Positions 13,050-25,030 of a DNA stretch of 64,000 nt are shown one piece after another. A model generated the notes under the pieces. That model ran no database searches. It saw only the letters and a program-made list of their open reading frames with translations, and was not told where the DNA came from. The translations under genes were made by a program, and so were the position numbers. Source of the stretch: Casuarina equisetifolia (Eukaryota; Streptophyta; Magnoliopsida; Fagales; Casuarinaceae). Location of the stretch: the NCBI GenBank assembly GCA_028551475.1, contig CM052359.1:3721583-3785582 (forward strand), written 5' to 3'. Position 1 is the first letter of the stretch, and the number at the start of each line of letters is the position of its first letter.

Positions 13050-13420
13050 ATGGTGGATGCAGTGATAAGTGTTTTGTTGGAGAAACTGCATAATGCTCTT
13101 TTTAAGCAAATTTGGAGGTGAGTTTGAAACATTACAGTGTGAGCTCTATTAATACCAAGTTCCTCAAAGATGGTGAGTGGCTCAAGAGGAAGCAACATGT
13201 GTTTCGTTATGTTATGGCCAAATTGCAAGAGCTGATCTTTGATTCTGAAGACATGTTAGCATATTGCCAACTTCATTCAAGGGACGATGAACTCGTTTCC
13301 CTTGGTTTGTCAGCATGCCTCTATCTAACAGAACTTCAACATCAATATTAGAATGGAAAGAACCTCAAAGAAATCGACAAAAAAATTACTAGCATCATAA
13401 TAGACATTGAATTTTTGTGT
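13050..13420 (+). pseudogene. relic of an NLR coiled-coil (Rx_N) domain, ZAR1-like
   Basis: ATG at 13050 opens MVDAVISVLLEKLHNALF, the classic start of a CC-NLR and very close to that of ZAR1 (MVDAVVTVFLEK...). A TGA follows at 13119. The similarity then continues in shifted frames: EFETLQCEL, FLKDGEWLKRKQ, LQELIFDSEDMLAYCQL (ZAR1 has LRELVYEAEDILVDCQL), and after another stop NGKNLKEIDKKIT. Order and spacing match helices 1-4 of the CC domain. No NB-ARC (P-loop, GLPL, MHD) or LRR sequence follows, so this is a 5' relic with at least two frameshifts. The NLR call is firm; the ZAR1 subclass rests on the CQL and QY/NGK-LKEI blocks. It lies upstream of, and on the same strand as, a ZRK pseudokinase cluster. 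Confidence 0.7.
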
Positions 13421-13424
13421 TGGT

Positions 13425-16300
13425 GTCTCATTTTCAAACAAAAACAGCTGCCATATGTTACGCGTAATTTTCAGTTTGCTGAGTATTTAAATTGTCTTTT
13501 GCTTAAGTCTTATATGGACTGTCGCCATGGTTTGTTGAGTGTAAGCCCTAGTGGGTTTTCCAAGCAATCCACATTTTCTAGATCGTTAGCAAAGTCAAAA
13601 CACAACACTATATACTCTTTGTTAGGTTAAATTGATAGTGGGTTTGCTCAAAGATTTTGGTGTAGTGGCGCTGCATTGTGATAAACAACTCATTAGGCGG
13701 CATATTGTAGTAAATCTCGGTGAATCTAATATTCCATGAGAAGATTAAACACATTAAGGTTAATTGTCCTTTTATACAAGAGAAGTCATCAAATAGATTC
13801 ATTGGCCTACAACATGTGTATATTATATAGCAACTAGCCATTCTTTTCACTAAATGTCCAGTCGTCAACATTATTGTTTATTATCCAAGTTTAGAATACT
13901 TAATTTACACAAGTCTCTAACTCAAAGAGAAGTATTACTAAACATGCCATATTCCATTATAACGCTCCGCACATATAGATATTAGGTTTGACGAACATTG
14001 TTTGGCAATTGTAGGTAATGAAACTAAGGTCTTTGTTACTTCCATCGTGCACTTGTTTATCATTTCAGCCTCAGCTGGCTTGCAGATTTTCAGAAAAAAA
14101 AAAAAAAAAGAAGCTCTGACGTGAAGAAGAAGAAACGGCTTTCACGCAGAACAGAAGCTAAGCTTGAGAGCTTCTCTCTCCATAAATTCAGAGAGAGAAG
14201 CGCAATTCATTGTTCCATACCGACCGGTCGGATTCAGACGTTTGCAGGCGTCTTAAGAAATTGTCGACAACGTTCATTTGCATCTCAAGCTTGTGTCGGT
14301 CATTTGGAGTGCATTTACCTAATGCCAATCCCGATAGATTTACCTATCCGTTTTGGGGATTGAATAAATTGTATTCTCGGTCAAAGGAGGCTACGAGTCA
14401 ATAAATAGAACAACTTTAATTTCTCCAAAAAAAAAAAAAAACATTTTATTTTTTTTCTGTGTTCAAAGCACATTCAAGTGTGACGTGAAGGGGTAAGAGA
14501 CAATTAACATCCCATACGCACATATCTTTCACTCGTGAACCACAAGAACAGAGCGTGTCAGAGTGGGCCCCTACTTGGTCAGGCTCTTTGACCTTCAGAT
14601 CCAGCCCCGATCCCTGTCAGTCTGATCCCACGTGCCATTATGTCTGTCACAAAAGCTTCCAAAAAATAAATTCGTGTCAGTCTGGTACTGGAGAAAACAG
14701 GCTTCCAGGAAAAAGTGTTCCAGTCCCAGACTCTGGTCTGACGTTTCCGCTTTGGAACCATCACCGTTACTCAATACGCTGATTAAGACCCCACGGAGCT
14801 CTAACCCTGGTTAACTAGCGTTACGCTTGACCGTGGTTGGGCGAACCGGGGTCAGAACTAAACTGAGCGGCGAAAGCGAAGTCTTCCGGCATATTGGGTC
14901 CTACTGTCTGGCACGGGACCGGAATCTGTGGGCCTTAACTAAAGTACACCCTACATATTTTCGTATTAAATTCTTAGACTTACCCACCGTCGCTTTCGTA
15001 ATTCCTAGACTTAATTTTTCGTATTAAAAATTAAATCATAAAACACAAAATCTAGAAAGTTATTTTTCTTACTTAAACTTTAATGCAAAGTTCCTTCCCG
15101 GATTTATGGCGTTCAACACTATTTATTGATCCAAAGCACATGTTCATTCCCTGCATCGGGAACCAAAAGAGGGCCAATAGCCTTCCATCCAATGGTTTTA
15201 AAACGTCGGAGAAAGTCCATGACCTCGAATCCGTCGAATCGGGCAGTAAATTTTGTCATTCAACAGGACCCCATGATGGTCGACCGAACGCAGGTCTGAA
15301 TCGGAATGGAGAAAACACGCCATTATTGATTGTCTACAGGTGACGTGGGGTTGATGCGATGGTGATGGAGGTGGCCAAGCGTGAAAAGGCAAGGGTAGTC
15401 AATGATGGCGAGGAGACCAATTTATACCAAATATAAATAAGTAGAAAGAGAGAGAAAGAGAGAGAAAGAGGGAGGGAAATGATGGAAAGCGGTGGTGATG
15501 AGAGGGGGGGCTGGATGTCCCCGTCACCACCGGGCAAGCCGACTCCGAATGCCGCTTTCTTGTCCCCCAATCACACCCGTCTCCCCTGTTTTCCTCTGTC
15601 CCCTCCTCCTTCCCATTTAATGCTTTCTACGTGACTTCACACCTACTCTCTTTCCCCGTCCTTCCCGTTTCCCCAGTACACCCTCCTTCTTTTGCTTTAT
15701 GACCATCTCACCCACGTCTTTATGAACGGCTGCATTTTGCAATTAATATTTCTATAAGCAGCCACTACTTCTTGTCTCCTAGAATCTTTCATTACACTTT
15801 GAAATATAAATGAATATGTGAATATTAAAAATAAAAATAAAAATAAAAATAAAAAAACTGTTTCTTAAAATATCAAGTATACAGGGTGATAGGATAAAGT
15901 TGGCTCATACTCCAGCTATAGTAAGTTCGTTAAATTTAACGTGAATAAACTAAATCGTAACGTAATAACTGAATGGTGGAAAAAAGGAGTAATGAAAGTT
16001 AATCGAAGGGGAGGGCAAAAGAGACTTTTGGCTTTCAACCTAACGGACTTTGGCCCGAACTGGAAAGCCGGAATCGGTCACCATCTTGTCGTGGGAAAAA
16101 TGAAAATTAAGATCAGGACCACTGATAGTTTTCGCAGTCAATCGGGGCCGTCGGATTGTATTCCTCTTTTGCGTCGTTGTATTGCGAGGGAAGACCGTTC
16201 CTCATATGGTAGATTGAAAAGCAAAAGATAAAGCCAAGCTTTTTGCGGAATTTGCCGGTTTGCCCTTCCGCAATTTTTAATTTATCTGCTTCGAGTTTCT
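13425..16300. other. intergenic region upstream of the Aux/IAA gene
   Basis: No gene recognised. It contains poly(A) tracts near 14,095 and 14,428, a GA-rich stretch at about 15,440-15,480 and an (AAAAT)n stretch at about 15,826-15,856. The 3' part is presumably the Aux/IAA promoter. Confidence 0.6.
15773..15778 (+). promoter_or_regulatory. candidate auxin response element (TGTCTC)
   Basis: One exact TGTCTC in the presumed Aux/IAA promoter, about 0.5 kb before the likely transcribed leader. Aux/IAA genes are often ARF targets, but a six-base match occurs by chance, so this is weak. Confidence 0.25.
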
Positions 16301-16362
16301 CGGCGAGCACAGGCTAAAGCTTCTTCTTCTATTGATGCTTTAGGCTTAATGGAAGGTCCTTG

Positions 16363-16428
16363 AGCTCTCTCCTTCTCTCTCCTTCTCTCTCTCTCACTCT
16401 TTCTCTCTCTCTCGCTCTTCGCTTCCTG
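16363..16428 (+). repeat. CT-rich tract, probably in the Aux/IAA 5' leader
   Basis: A run of ctctctcc/ttctctct units lies about 100 bp before a good donor (aagctaag|gtatatg, about 16,520). That donor pairs with the acceptor ccgaaacag at about 17,526, just upstream of the ATG. Pyrimidine-rich leaders are common in plant 5' UTRs; the leader exon itself is inferred. Confidence 0.6.
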
Positions 16429-17545
16429 CTTTTGTTTCTTTGCCGTTCGTGCATTTTCTGAAGTATTTCAAAAGCGTTGATCGGCCTGCTCTTCCTCGTC
16501 TGATCCGCAGAAAAGCTAAGGTATATGTTTTGAATCTTCGCTTTCCGCTTTAGTTTTTATTTATTTTTTTGTTTTTGTAGTTCATTGTATGCTTCATGTG
16601 GGGCTTCATTTGGCTTTGAAATCAGAGTCTTTGTTGAATCTATCAGCAGCTGTTGGTTGATTCCGTTCTTACTTTTAGAAATCTTTTGATTTCTTTGCTA
16701 CTGAACATTCCTTTGAGCTACTCCTTTTTTTTTTTTTTTTTTTTATTTGGTTTCGTTAACTGTTTTCTTTTCTGGGACCTAGCTTGGCTGCCGAGAAAAC
16801 TGAGAGAATGATAAAGACAAATGAGATAACTACATTCTGGACTAAGTTTCTGAATTTGCAGTAAAACAAAGCTCGTGCAGATTAGAAGCAGTCGAATTTG
16901 GTGTTCTTTCTGGTTTTTATGTTTTGGAGCCTCTTTGTTGTATTTGTTCTGTGCTTTAATTTGCATTTTCGGGGGTTATAGCTTCTACTAGTTGGTTGTT
17001 ATAGGGTCGAGAAGTGTTTGGACTTGGTCATTATAATGACCAATTGTCTTTCCCCTTAAATTTGTGACCTTTTCTTCCAACTCTTTGAAGCTATTTTTTT
17101 CCCCCGAATTAATCAATTTTTGTTAGAATCAGTTTAAATAGTTGTTATTTTGTTCCCCTTGAAAGCAAGTTTAACTGAGATATGGTTATTAGAATATGAA
17201 TAATTATATTTCTGATAAGCTGGCCAGTCGTACTCTTGTAATTTTTACTAGTTTCTTCCAGAACTTACGAAATAACAACAATATATGATCTAAGACCTTA
17301 TGGTTCTCGTTGTAGTTTGATTTATTTATGGATTTGCCAGTTTCATTTAAAGAGTCAGCGGATGGTAGAGCTTTCTTTTGTCATGTGGAAATTTCAAGTT
17401 TCGGTTCTCAGTTTAGTTTTCGCTTCTATGTTACGCTGGTTTTACACACTTTGATTTTGGAAGGGACTTTTATTTTTTGCAATTGAATGCTGTTGATTTA
17501 AGTTGGAATTTTCTTTTCCGAAACAGTCGAAAACATTGGAGTCTG

Positions 17546-20500
17546 ATGTCTGCTCCCTTGCTGACTGTTGAGGAGAGAGAGCAGAGCGATGTCTCTCGAG
17601 TGGCTTCTCCACCCTCAGTGGACTGCATCTTCAAAAATGGTTCAGGTTTAAAAGAACGAAACTATATGGGTTTGTCAGATTGTTCTTCAGTAGACAGCTC
17701 CGCTGTCTCAAGCTTGTCAGAAGAGAAAGAGAACAATCTAAACTTGAAGGCAACAGAGTTGCGCCTTGGCCTTCCTGGATCCCAATCACCTGACCGAAAG
17801 CCTGAGTTTTGCATGCTTAACACAGGGAAACTTGATGAGAAGCCCTTGTTTCCCTTACTTCCTTCAAAGGAAGGAATCTGCCCGTCCTCACAGAGGAATG
17901 TTGTTTTGGGAAACAAGAGGGGCTTCTCTGCCACCAAGGATGACTTCTCTGACACCATGGATGGCTTCTCAGAGACCATGGATGGCTTCTCAGAGGAGAA
18001 AAGTTTGGTGTATACTGCAGGAAATTGGATGTTTCGTGCAGGTTCTGATTCTGAATCTCCACAATCAGGGGGGCAAGGAAAGGTTCCTGGTAATTCCGGG
18101 GCGGCTCCATCTCCAATGATGAAAGAGTTACCCACTAAGGTGTTGCAGGAACGTTCTTGTGCTCCTGGCGGAACTAGCCACAACAAAAATACTGCTTTTA
18201 ACAGCAACAGTGCTCCAGCTTCCAAGTAAGTGAAGAATACTACGCAGAAGGTTCTCAGATTTTGTGCTATAACAGAGCAATATCTGGATAATCGATGTTT
18301 TGTATTGTTTGTCATTTACATTTAAATTTCCACCCATGACAGGGCACAGGTTGTAGGTTGGCCTCCAATAAGATCATTTAGGAAGAATTCATTGGCCACC
18401 ACATCGAAGAACAGTGATGAAGTTGATGGAAAACCATGTCCTGGTGCATTTTTTGTGAAGGTCAGCATGGATGGTGCTCCATATTTGAGGAAGGTAGATC
18501 TTAGAACCTACTCTACATATCAAGAGCTGTCAAGTGCTCTTGAGAAGATGTTCAGCTGTTTCACCATAGGTGAGAATTTTTGGCTTAATCTTAATAGCAA
18601 TACATTTTGAATTGAGTCATTGTATTGACATTTTTAAAATTTGCGGGATTGTCATCCTTACATTCAAATAAGCAAATCTCTTTGATTTATTATTTAATTA
18701 TTTTTTCCTGGATTCAGTTACTAGCCTTAGTTGTGACATCAGGTCAATGTGGTTCCCAAGGAGCAAGTGGGAGGGAAATGCTGAGTGAGAATACGTTGCG
18801 GGATCTTTTGCATGGATCGGAATATGTACTTACATATGAGGATAAAGAAGGTGACTGGATGCTTGTGGGGGATGTTCCATGGGCGTAAGTGTCAATCCAC
18901 TATTTGCATCTTTTCCTTTACCTACCTCTTTCTCCTGCTGTTTCCCTATAAATAAAAGATATCTAATTGTGATATTATATTATAGAAGAAAAGTGATTTG
19001 CAGCAAAGTAGTCAATAATCTCTTGGCGAATAATTTTGTTATCTTGATGGCATGTCGCTAAGATTTTAAATTCAATGCTATTACTTAATATTATTGTGCT
19101 GCTATATAGTGCAGAAACATGGTGTGCAAAAAAGAATAATTTTGTTATCTTGATGGCAAGTTGCTAAGATTTTGAATTCAATGCTATTACTTAATATTAT
19201 TGTGCTGCTATATAGTGCAGAAACGTGGTATGCAAAAAAGAATTAAAAAAATGAATCTTGTAATTTTATTTTAGCCACTCCAAAGATAAATTCTTGGCTT
19301 TATTGTTTGACTGTAGCATTGCCTAACATGGTTTAATTTGTTTTTTTTTTTTTCAATGTGTATATATATATATATATATCTTAACTCATGTACCCTCAGG
19401 GTGTTAAACTTGAGACCTCTTGGTCCCAGGCAGCATGTGGATATATTTGTAGACAGATCCTGTCAGCTTATGTGTCCAAATATGCAGAGGTGCTGATACA
19501 CCATGCTTAATGAGCTCTAATCAGCATGTGCTATAGAATTTAGAAATGATATGGATTCTATGTTCAGAAATCGCCAATCAAATGCTTGGTGTTGATGTTT
19601 CCTCTTAGAGAATGGTCAAGTGGTATATCAGTGTTTTAGTGTGCATGGAACTAAGCATAATTACAATTAATAAAAGACTGGAATACTTATCAAAATTTTG
19701 GCTTCCTGGATAAGGAAATGCTATTTCAATGATTGTATATTCTGGTCACAGTATTAACCAGCCTCCTCCGTCCTACTCTAGTCAGCAAAAGAGAAAATAA
19801 GATGTAAGTTGATTCCTATAATTAAAGGGACACCGATATCATTAATTTAATTCTCTACCTTTTACAGCTAAAGGGACTATTTATTTAATTCTCCACTTTT
19901 TACTTGGTGAAAATTTTGGAAGAACTCAGCATACAGGAGCAGTAGATAATATTTGGTAGGTTTCCAACATGTCAAGCATGGTTGTCAGTAGTTTGCATAA
20001 GTTGGGTAAATCTTAGTTTTTGGGGTTTCATGGAGTTCAACATTTTCAATCTTAACATGCGCTTCGTGCTCTACTTACGTGTTTTTCAGTGGCTTTGGGT
20101 GAATCTTTTCCCATTGTATATGCCTTATAGGCTCAGCTAGTGTTTCCATGTACGGCGTTTGGACTATTGTGCAAGGCCTAAATTAGAAATTAGTGTTACT
20201 GGGAAATTATTATATGTTGATCATTTTGTCAAAACCTTTTCTCTCTTTCTAAATCTTACTACAACTTCTTGTGTTCCAGGATGTTTATTGATTCGTGCAA
20301 GAGGCTAAAGATCATGAAGGGCTCTGATGCCATTGGCTTAGGTATGTATACCCAACAAATGCACACACATGTATATGTAAACATGAATTCTCTCAAAAAA
20401 TATTATCATGTGAATTTTTGGTTAGGATGATGGCGAGTCAACTGAAATCTTTAATGCCTTGTTTTTAATAACAAGAAGCAACTATTAAGTCGCAGTTGAA

Positions 20501-20882
20501 ATGGCTCTGAATGTAAACCTTAGGGTACTCTGGAATCAGATGTACAACATCTCGAGTTCAAGAATCTTTCATCTTACAATTAGTGGGGTGGCATTTGTAC
20601 GAAAATAACTTAGAGTTAGAAATAAAGGTAAGGGATAAGAGGGTTAGTTGCAAGATTCATTATTTAATATGATGAAAGAACTCTGAATTATATATGGTTG
20701 GGGTAGTTGCAAAGTTCACTCTGATGTATTTTACAGGATATATTTCAAAACTTCATGCCCTAACGGTGATTACATTTTGAAATGCAATTCGATGGCTATA
20801 TCTTACTACTCTAAACTTTACTCTTTTTTGTTTGTTCATAGCTCCCAGGGCCTTGGAGAAATCCAGGATAGAAACTAGCTGA
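17546..20882 (+). CDS. IAA9: Aux/IAA auxin co-repressor, IAA8/IAA9/IAA27 clade
   Basis: Five coding exons, 17546..18225, 18343..18569, 18743..18884, 20280..20341 and 20842..20882, join in frame with GT-AG introns into 383 residues. Domain I has the EAR repression motif ([14 protein letters not shown]), which recruits TOPLESS. Domain II carries the TIR1/AFB degron ([14 protein letters not shown]). Domains III and IV form the PB1 fold ([20 protein letters not shown] with the invariant Lys, then [16 protein letters not shown]). [22 protein letters not shown] and GNWMF between domains I and II are hallmarks of the long IAA8/9/27 group. The protein should bind ARFs in the nucleus and be degraded in auxin. 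Oddities: GWPPI instead of the common GWPPV, an Ala in place of the usual Glu after DVPW, and a short DGFSETM repeat. Exons 4-5 are duplicated at 37.5-38.2 kb. Confidence 0.95.
19030..19241. repeat. 106-bp tandem duplication in Aux/IAA intron 3
   Basis: taattttgttatcttgatgg at 19,031 recurs at 19,137 (106-bp period), and both copies end with a gtgcagaaac-tggt-tgcaaa block. The copies are nearly identical. Part of the 1.4 kb third intron. Confidence 0.9.
19361..19379. repeat. (TA)n microsatellite in Aux/IAA intron 3
   Basis: Perfect TA dinucleotide run of about nine units, preceded by a T tract. Confidence 0.9.
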
Positions 20883-21975
20883 TCTGTAGACCTCTTGATT
20901 GCTTCAAGACCACCGAGTTCAATGCATAAAACTCAGGCGGGTGAGGAAAGAGGATGACCAAAATGAGGGGATGGGTGTGGGTTGGATGGTATAGGTCATG
21001 TTCAGATGCACATCTTGTTGCGGAAGTTTCTATGTTTTGGTTGCACCCAAAAATTTGCTTATGTCTGTTGAAGTTTGATTATTCGAAACCTCGTAAAGCT
21101 GTTGAAAAATTAGTATCACGGAGTTCATTGTCCTTATAACATCCAAGTTGTTTGAGGTGTTTGTAGCTGATAAATCTATGTTTGCTGTTCTTCATGACAG
21201 CAATTATGGTATGTAGTAATTAAGTGTTGTTGTTCATGGACTCGGGCATCTCCTATTTGCTATTCATATTGAAAACTTTAACTTTAATCTTCAAGAGGGC
21301 TAGATGGTGCCCAGGAATGCATTAAATTTAAGCTGAAGCCTGCACATACAAGGCCTTCTCAGGTGAAACCTTTTGCCTTTACTTCTGGGAATGAAACTGA
21401 ACCAAAAGATGTGCTCGTAGGTTCTAGGACAAAAATTAATTCAAACAAAAAACAGAAAGTTCATAGCCTTGTCTTGCGGGCAAGGGAAACATGATTAAAC
21501 CAGTAACTACAAAGTTGAAGGCATTTTTATGATCATGCGTAAAACTATACAAAGTACACATTCGGCTGCCGGCACTCTAACAGCATGTTCACATGGGCTT
21601 TTGCCAATGGCAAATTGAAGATATAATTTAAGGGTCGTCAGTGCCCAACACTGGTCCTTTCCAGTCAAAAAGGTACTTTGGATTCTCAAGCCGTGTCCAA
21701 CTTTCCATGAAAGTTCAGTCTACTTGCTCGGGGAGGAAAAAGATTTCCGCGTAGCAACACCTCGTCCATTACTCCGAAGAATCTCAGAAGCCTCTCTCTA
21801 GTAAGTCCCGAGAAAGGCCGACAAATACCATTGACAAGGACGGATGAATGGGTTACTTTTGTTGAAAGTGGGTATTATCCACATTGAAAACTTAAGAGGG
21901 ATAGGCCTTGAGCTTAAGGTTTTGGTTGTTTCCCTCACACTCTATTGGAACCAGGATGAACCTCCGCTTCGTAAA
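20883..21975. other. Aux/IAA 3' flank and ZRK-type upstream block
   Basis: The first 300-400 bp is probably the Aux/IAA 3' UTR. From about 21,300 the sequence resembles the upstream regions of later ZRK copies: ggtgcccaggaatgcattaa here matches the block near 39,165, and the 21,480-21,600 stretch resembles 25,365-25,470. So the ZRK array begins here with its 5' flank. Confidence 0.6.
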
Positions 21976-21977
21976 CC

Positions 21978-22860
21978 CTGCGCCTTGAAGTTGGTTGTTC
22001 GCATGTGGTGTTGATCATGGCTGGGAGGAGAGAGAGAGCATTTTTAGAGAATGGAGGCCTTGTATTAGAGAAGCTGATTACCGCATGTAAAGTAGGCCTC
22101 CTCCCATAAAGAGCTTATATCAGCAACCAATAATTTTGATCCTCAACTTGTTCTGCATGAGGTTACCCGTGGTGGGTATAAATTTCATAAGGGTTCTCTA
22201 GAAGGCTGATCTATTTGCATCAAGAGTTATTGTAATGATAAATGTTACAACAAAATATGATCTTTACAGATTTAGCTATTTCTGCAAAGCTGTGTGCTCA
22301 CCAAAATATTCTGGAACTGGTCGGATGTTGTCTCGAAACTCTAACTTTAGTCTATAAGTATGCTTAAAATGGAATCCTTGCAGATCAAATCTTCATCAAT
22401 AGACGGCAAGGTACTACCATGTCGTGGCAGAGTAGGTTAAAGATTGCAAGAGAGATTGCTCAAACAATCTCATATTTACACAGCATTCTCTAGACCCATC
22501 ATAGATAGGGACATCAAATTGATCAATATCTTTATAGACCGGCATGGCGTTCCTAACCAAGCAGGTTTTTCACTTGCCGTTTCAATTCCAGAGGGTGAAA
22601 CTCACGTTGAAGATAAGTTGTGTGGGAATAGAGGTTTTGCATGCCCAATGTATTTGTATTTTGGTAAGGCGACAGAGAAAGTTGATATCTATAGCTTCGG
22701 TGTAGTGCTATTAGAGCTTTTAACCGGACAATTTGCTTTCGATGTTGGCCCGACTGCAAACTGATATGATGTGATGTTACTTGATTATGGATCCTTTAAT
22801 CCTGATAGAGAAAGAAAGTGTAGGTGTGCTGCAGAAAATGGAAGCTGTGTTGCAACTTGC
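21978..22860 (+). pseudogene. ZED1-related pseudokinase (ZRK) pseudogene, copy 1
   Basis: Similarity to the intact 341-residue copy runs from its N-terminus (cgcatgtggtgttgatcatgg, matching ACGADHD) to the C-lobe. The initiator ATG is lost and several frameshifts and stops occur. The longest surviving frame (22,444-22,764) reads DRDIKLINIFIDRHG at the catalytic loop and AGFSLAV at the activation-segment start, then IPEGETHVED and VDIYSFGVVLLELLTG. Similarity ends near 22,860 and is followed directly by the upstream block of copy 2. Confidence 0.85.
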
Positions 22861-23052
22861 TCACTTATGATATTTCTGGAAAACGTAATTATATTCCAAG
22901 GGTCGCCGGAGGCCAACTCTGCAATCCAACTTTCCATGAAATTTCCTTCTAGTTGCGTGGATAGGAGGACTTTTCCGCGTAAACAGCCTGTCCAATACAT
23001 CCAAAGAATCTAAAAGCCTTCCTCCGATACGTTATGATATATAGTTCATGGT

Positions 23053-23796
23053 ATGTCGCCCAACGAAGATCTAGCCTTCACAGATTTAGCTATTTCTGCA
23101 AAATTGAGCGCTCACCAAAATATTCTAAGAATAGTAGGATGCTGTCTCGAAGTTCCAATTTTAATATATGAATATGCTCAAAAGGGAATCCTTGCGAATC
23201 AAATCTATATCCGTAGACGGCAAGATACTATCATGTCGTGGCAGAGTAGGTTAAAGATTGCAAGAGAAACCGCTTATTCAATTGCATATATGCACACAGC
23301 GTTCTCTGGACCCGTCATCCATAGGAGCATCAAATTGGAGAGTATCTTTATAGACCAGCATGGCGTTCCTAAGCTAACTGATTTTTCACTTGCCCTTATA
23401 ATTCCAGAGGGTGAAACTCATGTTGTAGATGCTGTACGAGGGACTACAAGTTATTGTTGCCCTAGCTATGCGTTTACTGGTAAGGTGACAGAGAAAACTG
23501 ATATCTTTCTCTTTGGTGGATTTCCATTATCGCTTTTAACCGGAAAAAATACTGGTGATTTGCATCGACTGGCACATGATGATGATGTGATGTTATCAGA
23601 ATATTTAAGAAACCATACTCTGAATGAGATAATGGATCCTTTAATCCAAATAGAGAAAGAAAGAGTATGTGTGCTGCAGCAAATAGAAGCCGTGCTACAA
23701 CTTGCCTTCCAATGCACAAAACAAGATCCTGAGATAAGGCCGACGATGATGGAGGTAACAAAAGAACTAAGGCAAATTGAGAGGTTGATTACATGA
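23053..23796 (+). CDS. 5'-truncated ZED1-related pseudokinase, copy 2
   Basis: A 247-codon open frame matches intact ZRK copies from about residue 95 (TDLAISAK) to the end (VTKELRQIERLIT). The N-terminal region and the beta-3 Lys segment are missing: the upstream block at 22,880-23,040 joins directly to mid-domain sequence. The catalytic loop reads HRSIKLESIFID (HRD to HRS) and the metal motif reads DFS rather than DFG, so it cannot be a normal kinase. The C-lobe (KTDIFLFGGFPLSLLTG, QDPEIRPTMMEV) is intact. The ATG at 23,053 may be fortuitous. It could be a pseudogene that happens to be open, or a short C-lobe protein; no sign of expression can be read from DNA. Confidence 0.55.
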   Translation: MSPNEDLAFTDLAISAKLSAHQNILRIVGCCLEVPILIYEYAQKGILANQIYIRRRQDTIMSWQSRLKIARETAYSIAYMHTAFSGPVIHRSIKLESIFIDQHGVPKLTDFSLALIIPEGETHVVDAVRGTTSYCCPSYAFTGKVTEKTDIFLFGGFPLSLLTGKNTGDLHRLAHDDDVMLSEYLRNHTLNEIMDPLIQIEKERVCVLQQIEAVLQLAFQCTKQDPEIRPTMMEVTKELRQIERLIT

Positions 23797-24714
23797 TTTA
23801 CTTTCTCGCTTTGTTCATCCACTTCCATAGCCCATCATTGGTGAATTTACATGTTTTTTTTTAAGTTAAGTATTTGCTTGGTTTTGAGTGTACTTTGGCT
23901 TGAAATTTGAATTGGTGTACAATTGATCTTTTCGTTCTATGTTACATTGATTCAAATCCACTAGTGACTTTCAGTTCATTCCATATGTCCCTATCTTTTT
24001 TAGCTTGTAAAGAAATACTCTAGAAGTTGGAATTTTTAAAAAATTCTTTGAGGTATTACTTCAGATTTATTTCTTCAATTAACAGTTTAAATTATTAAAA
24101 TTATATATCCATTGTTTCCTATTAATCTATAAAACCTAGAAAGGGATTGAAAAGTGGCAAGACACTACTGGATTAAGGTCAACAGATGTCTAACTTAGTA
24201 GTGAACAGGTCCTACCAAATCTCTAACTCCCAAATTCGATATTTTCGAGAAAGAAGAAAGATCAAACAGGATAAAACTGTCAACTTCTGGCCCCAAAAAC
24301 TAAGTTCGATAGGCCTGGACTTGAATCATAGGCGTTACGGCTGACTATTTTGATCCATTTTTTTGCTACAAATGGATCGTTGAAATAAAAAATTAGGAAT
24401 CTGCGGTGGAGATGGCCGGGGATTACAAATAAATCAAACAATAGGATCACTTTGCAGGAGCTTAAAATGTTAAGTTCGGATTCTCTGTCTTGATGGGCCT
24501 TATTATTTTGGCTTTATTTTATCCTAATTTTCATACTGGGGCTTGCGCGCCTAGAGAAATATTGGCAGCTGGATGGAGTCTTCTGCGTATCAGGTCTTTT
24601 GAAATGAAAAGCCTTTCTGCTATTCCTAATCGTAGGACCTTTTTTTTCAACAAAAAAAATTTTAAAAAAAATACAAAACACATCGAAACTTTGTTCATGT
24701 TGTGTGAAAGTGGT

Positions 24715-25030
24715 AGGATGTGATCTCGAGGCTCCAAATTTTATTTTTGTGTATGAATATGATCAAAATACAATCCTTGTGGATTGAATTTATGCCACCA
24801 AATGGCAAGGTACTCCAATGTTGTGATAGGACAGCTAAAAGATTGCAAAGAAAATTGATCATACAATTACATATTTACACACAAGATTCTTCAGACCCAT
24901 CATCCATAGGAATATCAAAACAAGAAATAGTTATATATACTAGCTTCACATTCCTACGCTACAAGATTTTTCACTTTTCCTTCAAATTCTAATAGTCGAA
25001 ACTTGTGTTGAAGTTGATCTAGTTGAATTG
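24715..25030 (+). pseudogene. ZRK fragment, copy 3
   Basis: A degraded central kinase segment: gtaggatgtgatctcgaggc matches the VGCCLE region, followed by Y/EYxQN-, PxLWQDRLK- and PIIHRNIKT-like pieces (catccataggaatatcaaaa) in different frames, then a remnant of the DFSLxxPEGET region with a stop. Neither the N-terminus nor the C-terminus is present. Confidence 0.75.

Noticed and set aside
17662-18315. 217-codon minus-strand open frame
   Set aside because: Antisense to Aux/IAA exon 1; no motif, and the plus frame is the known family.
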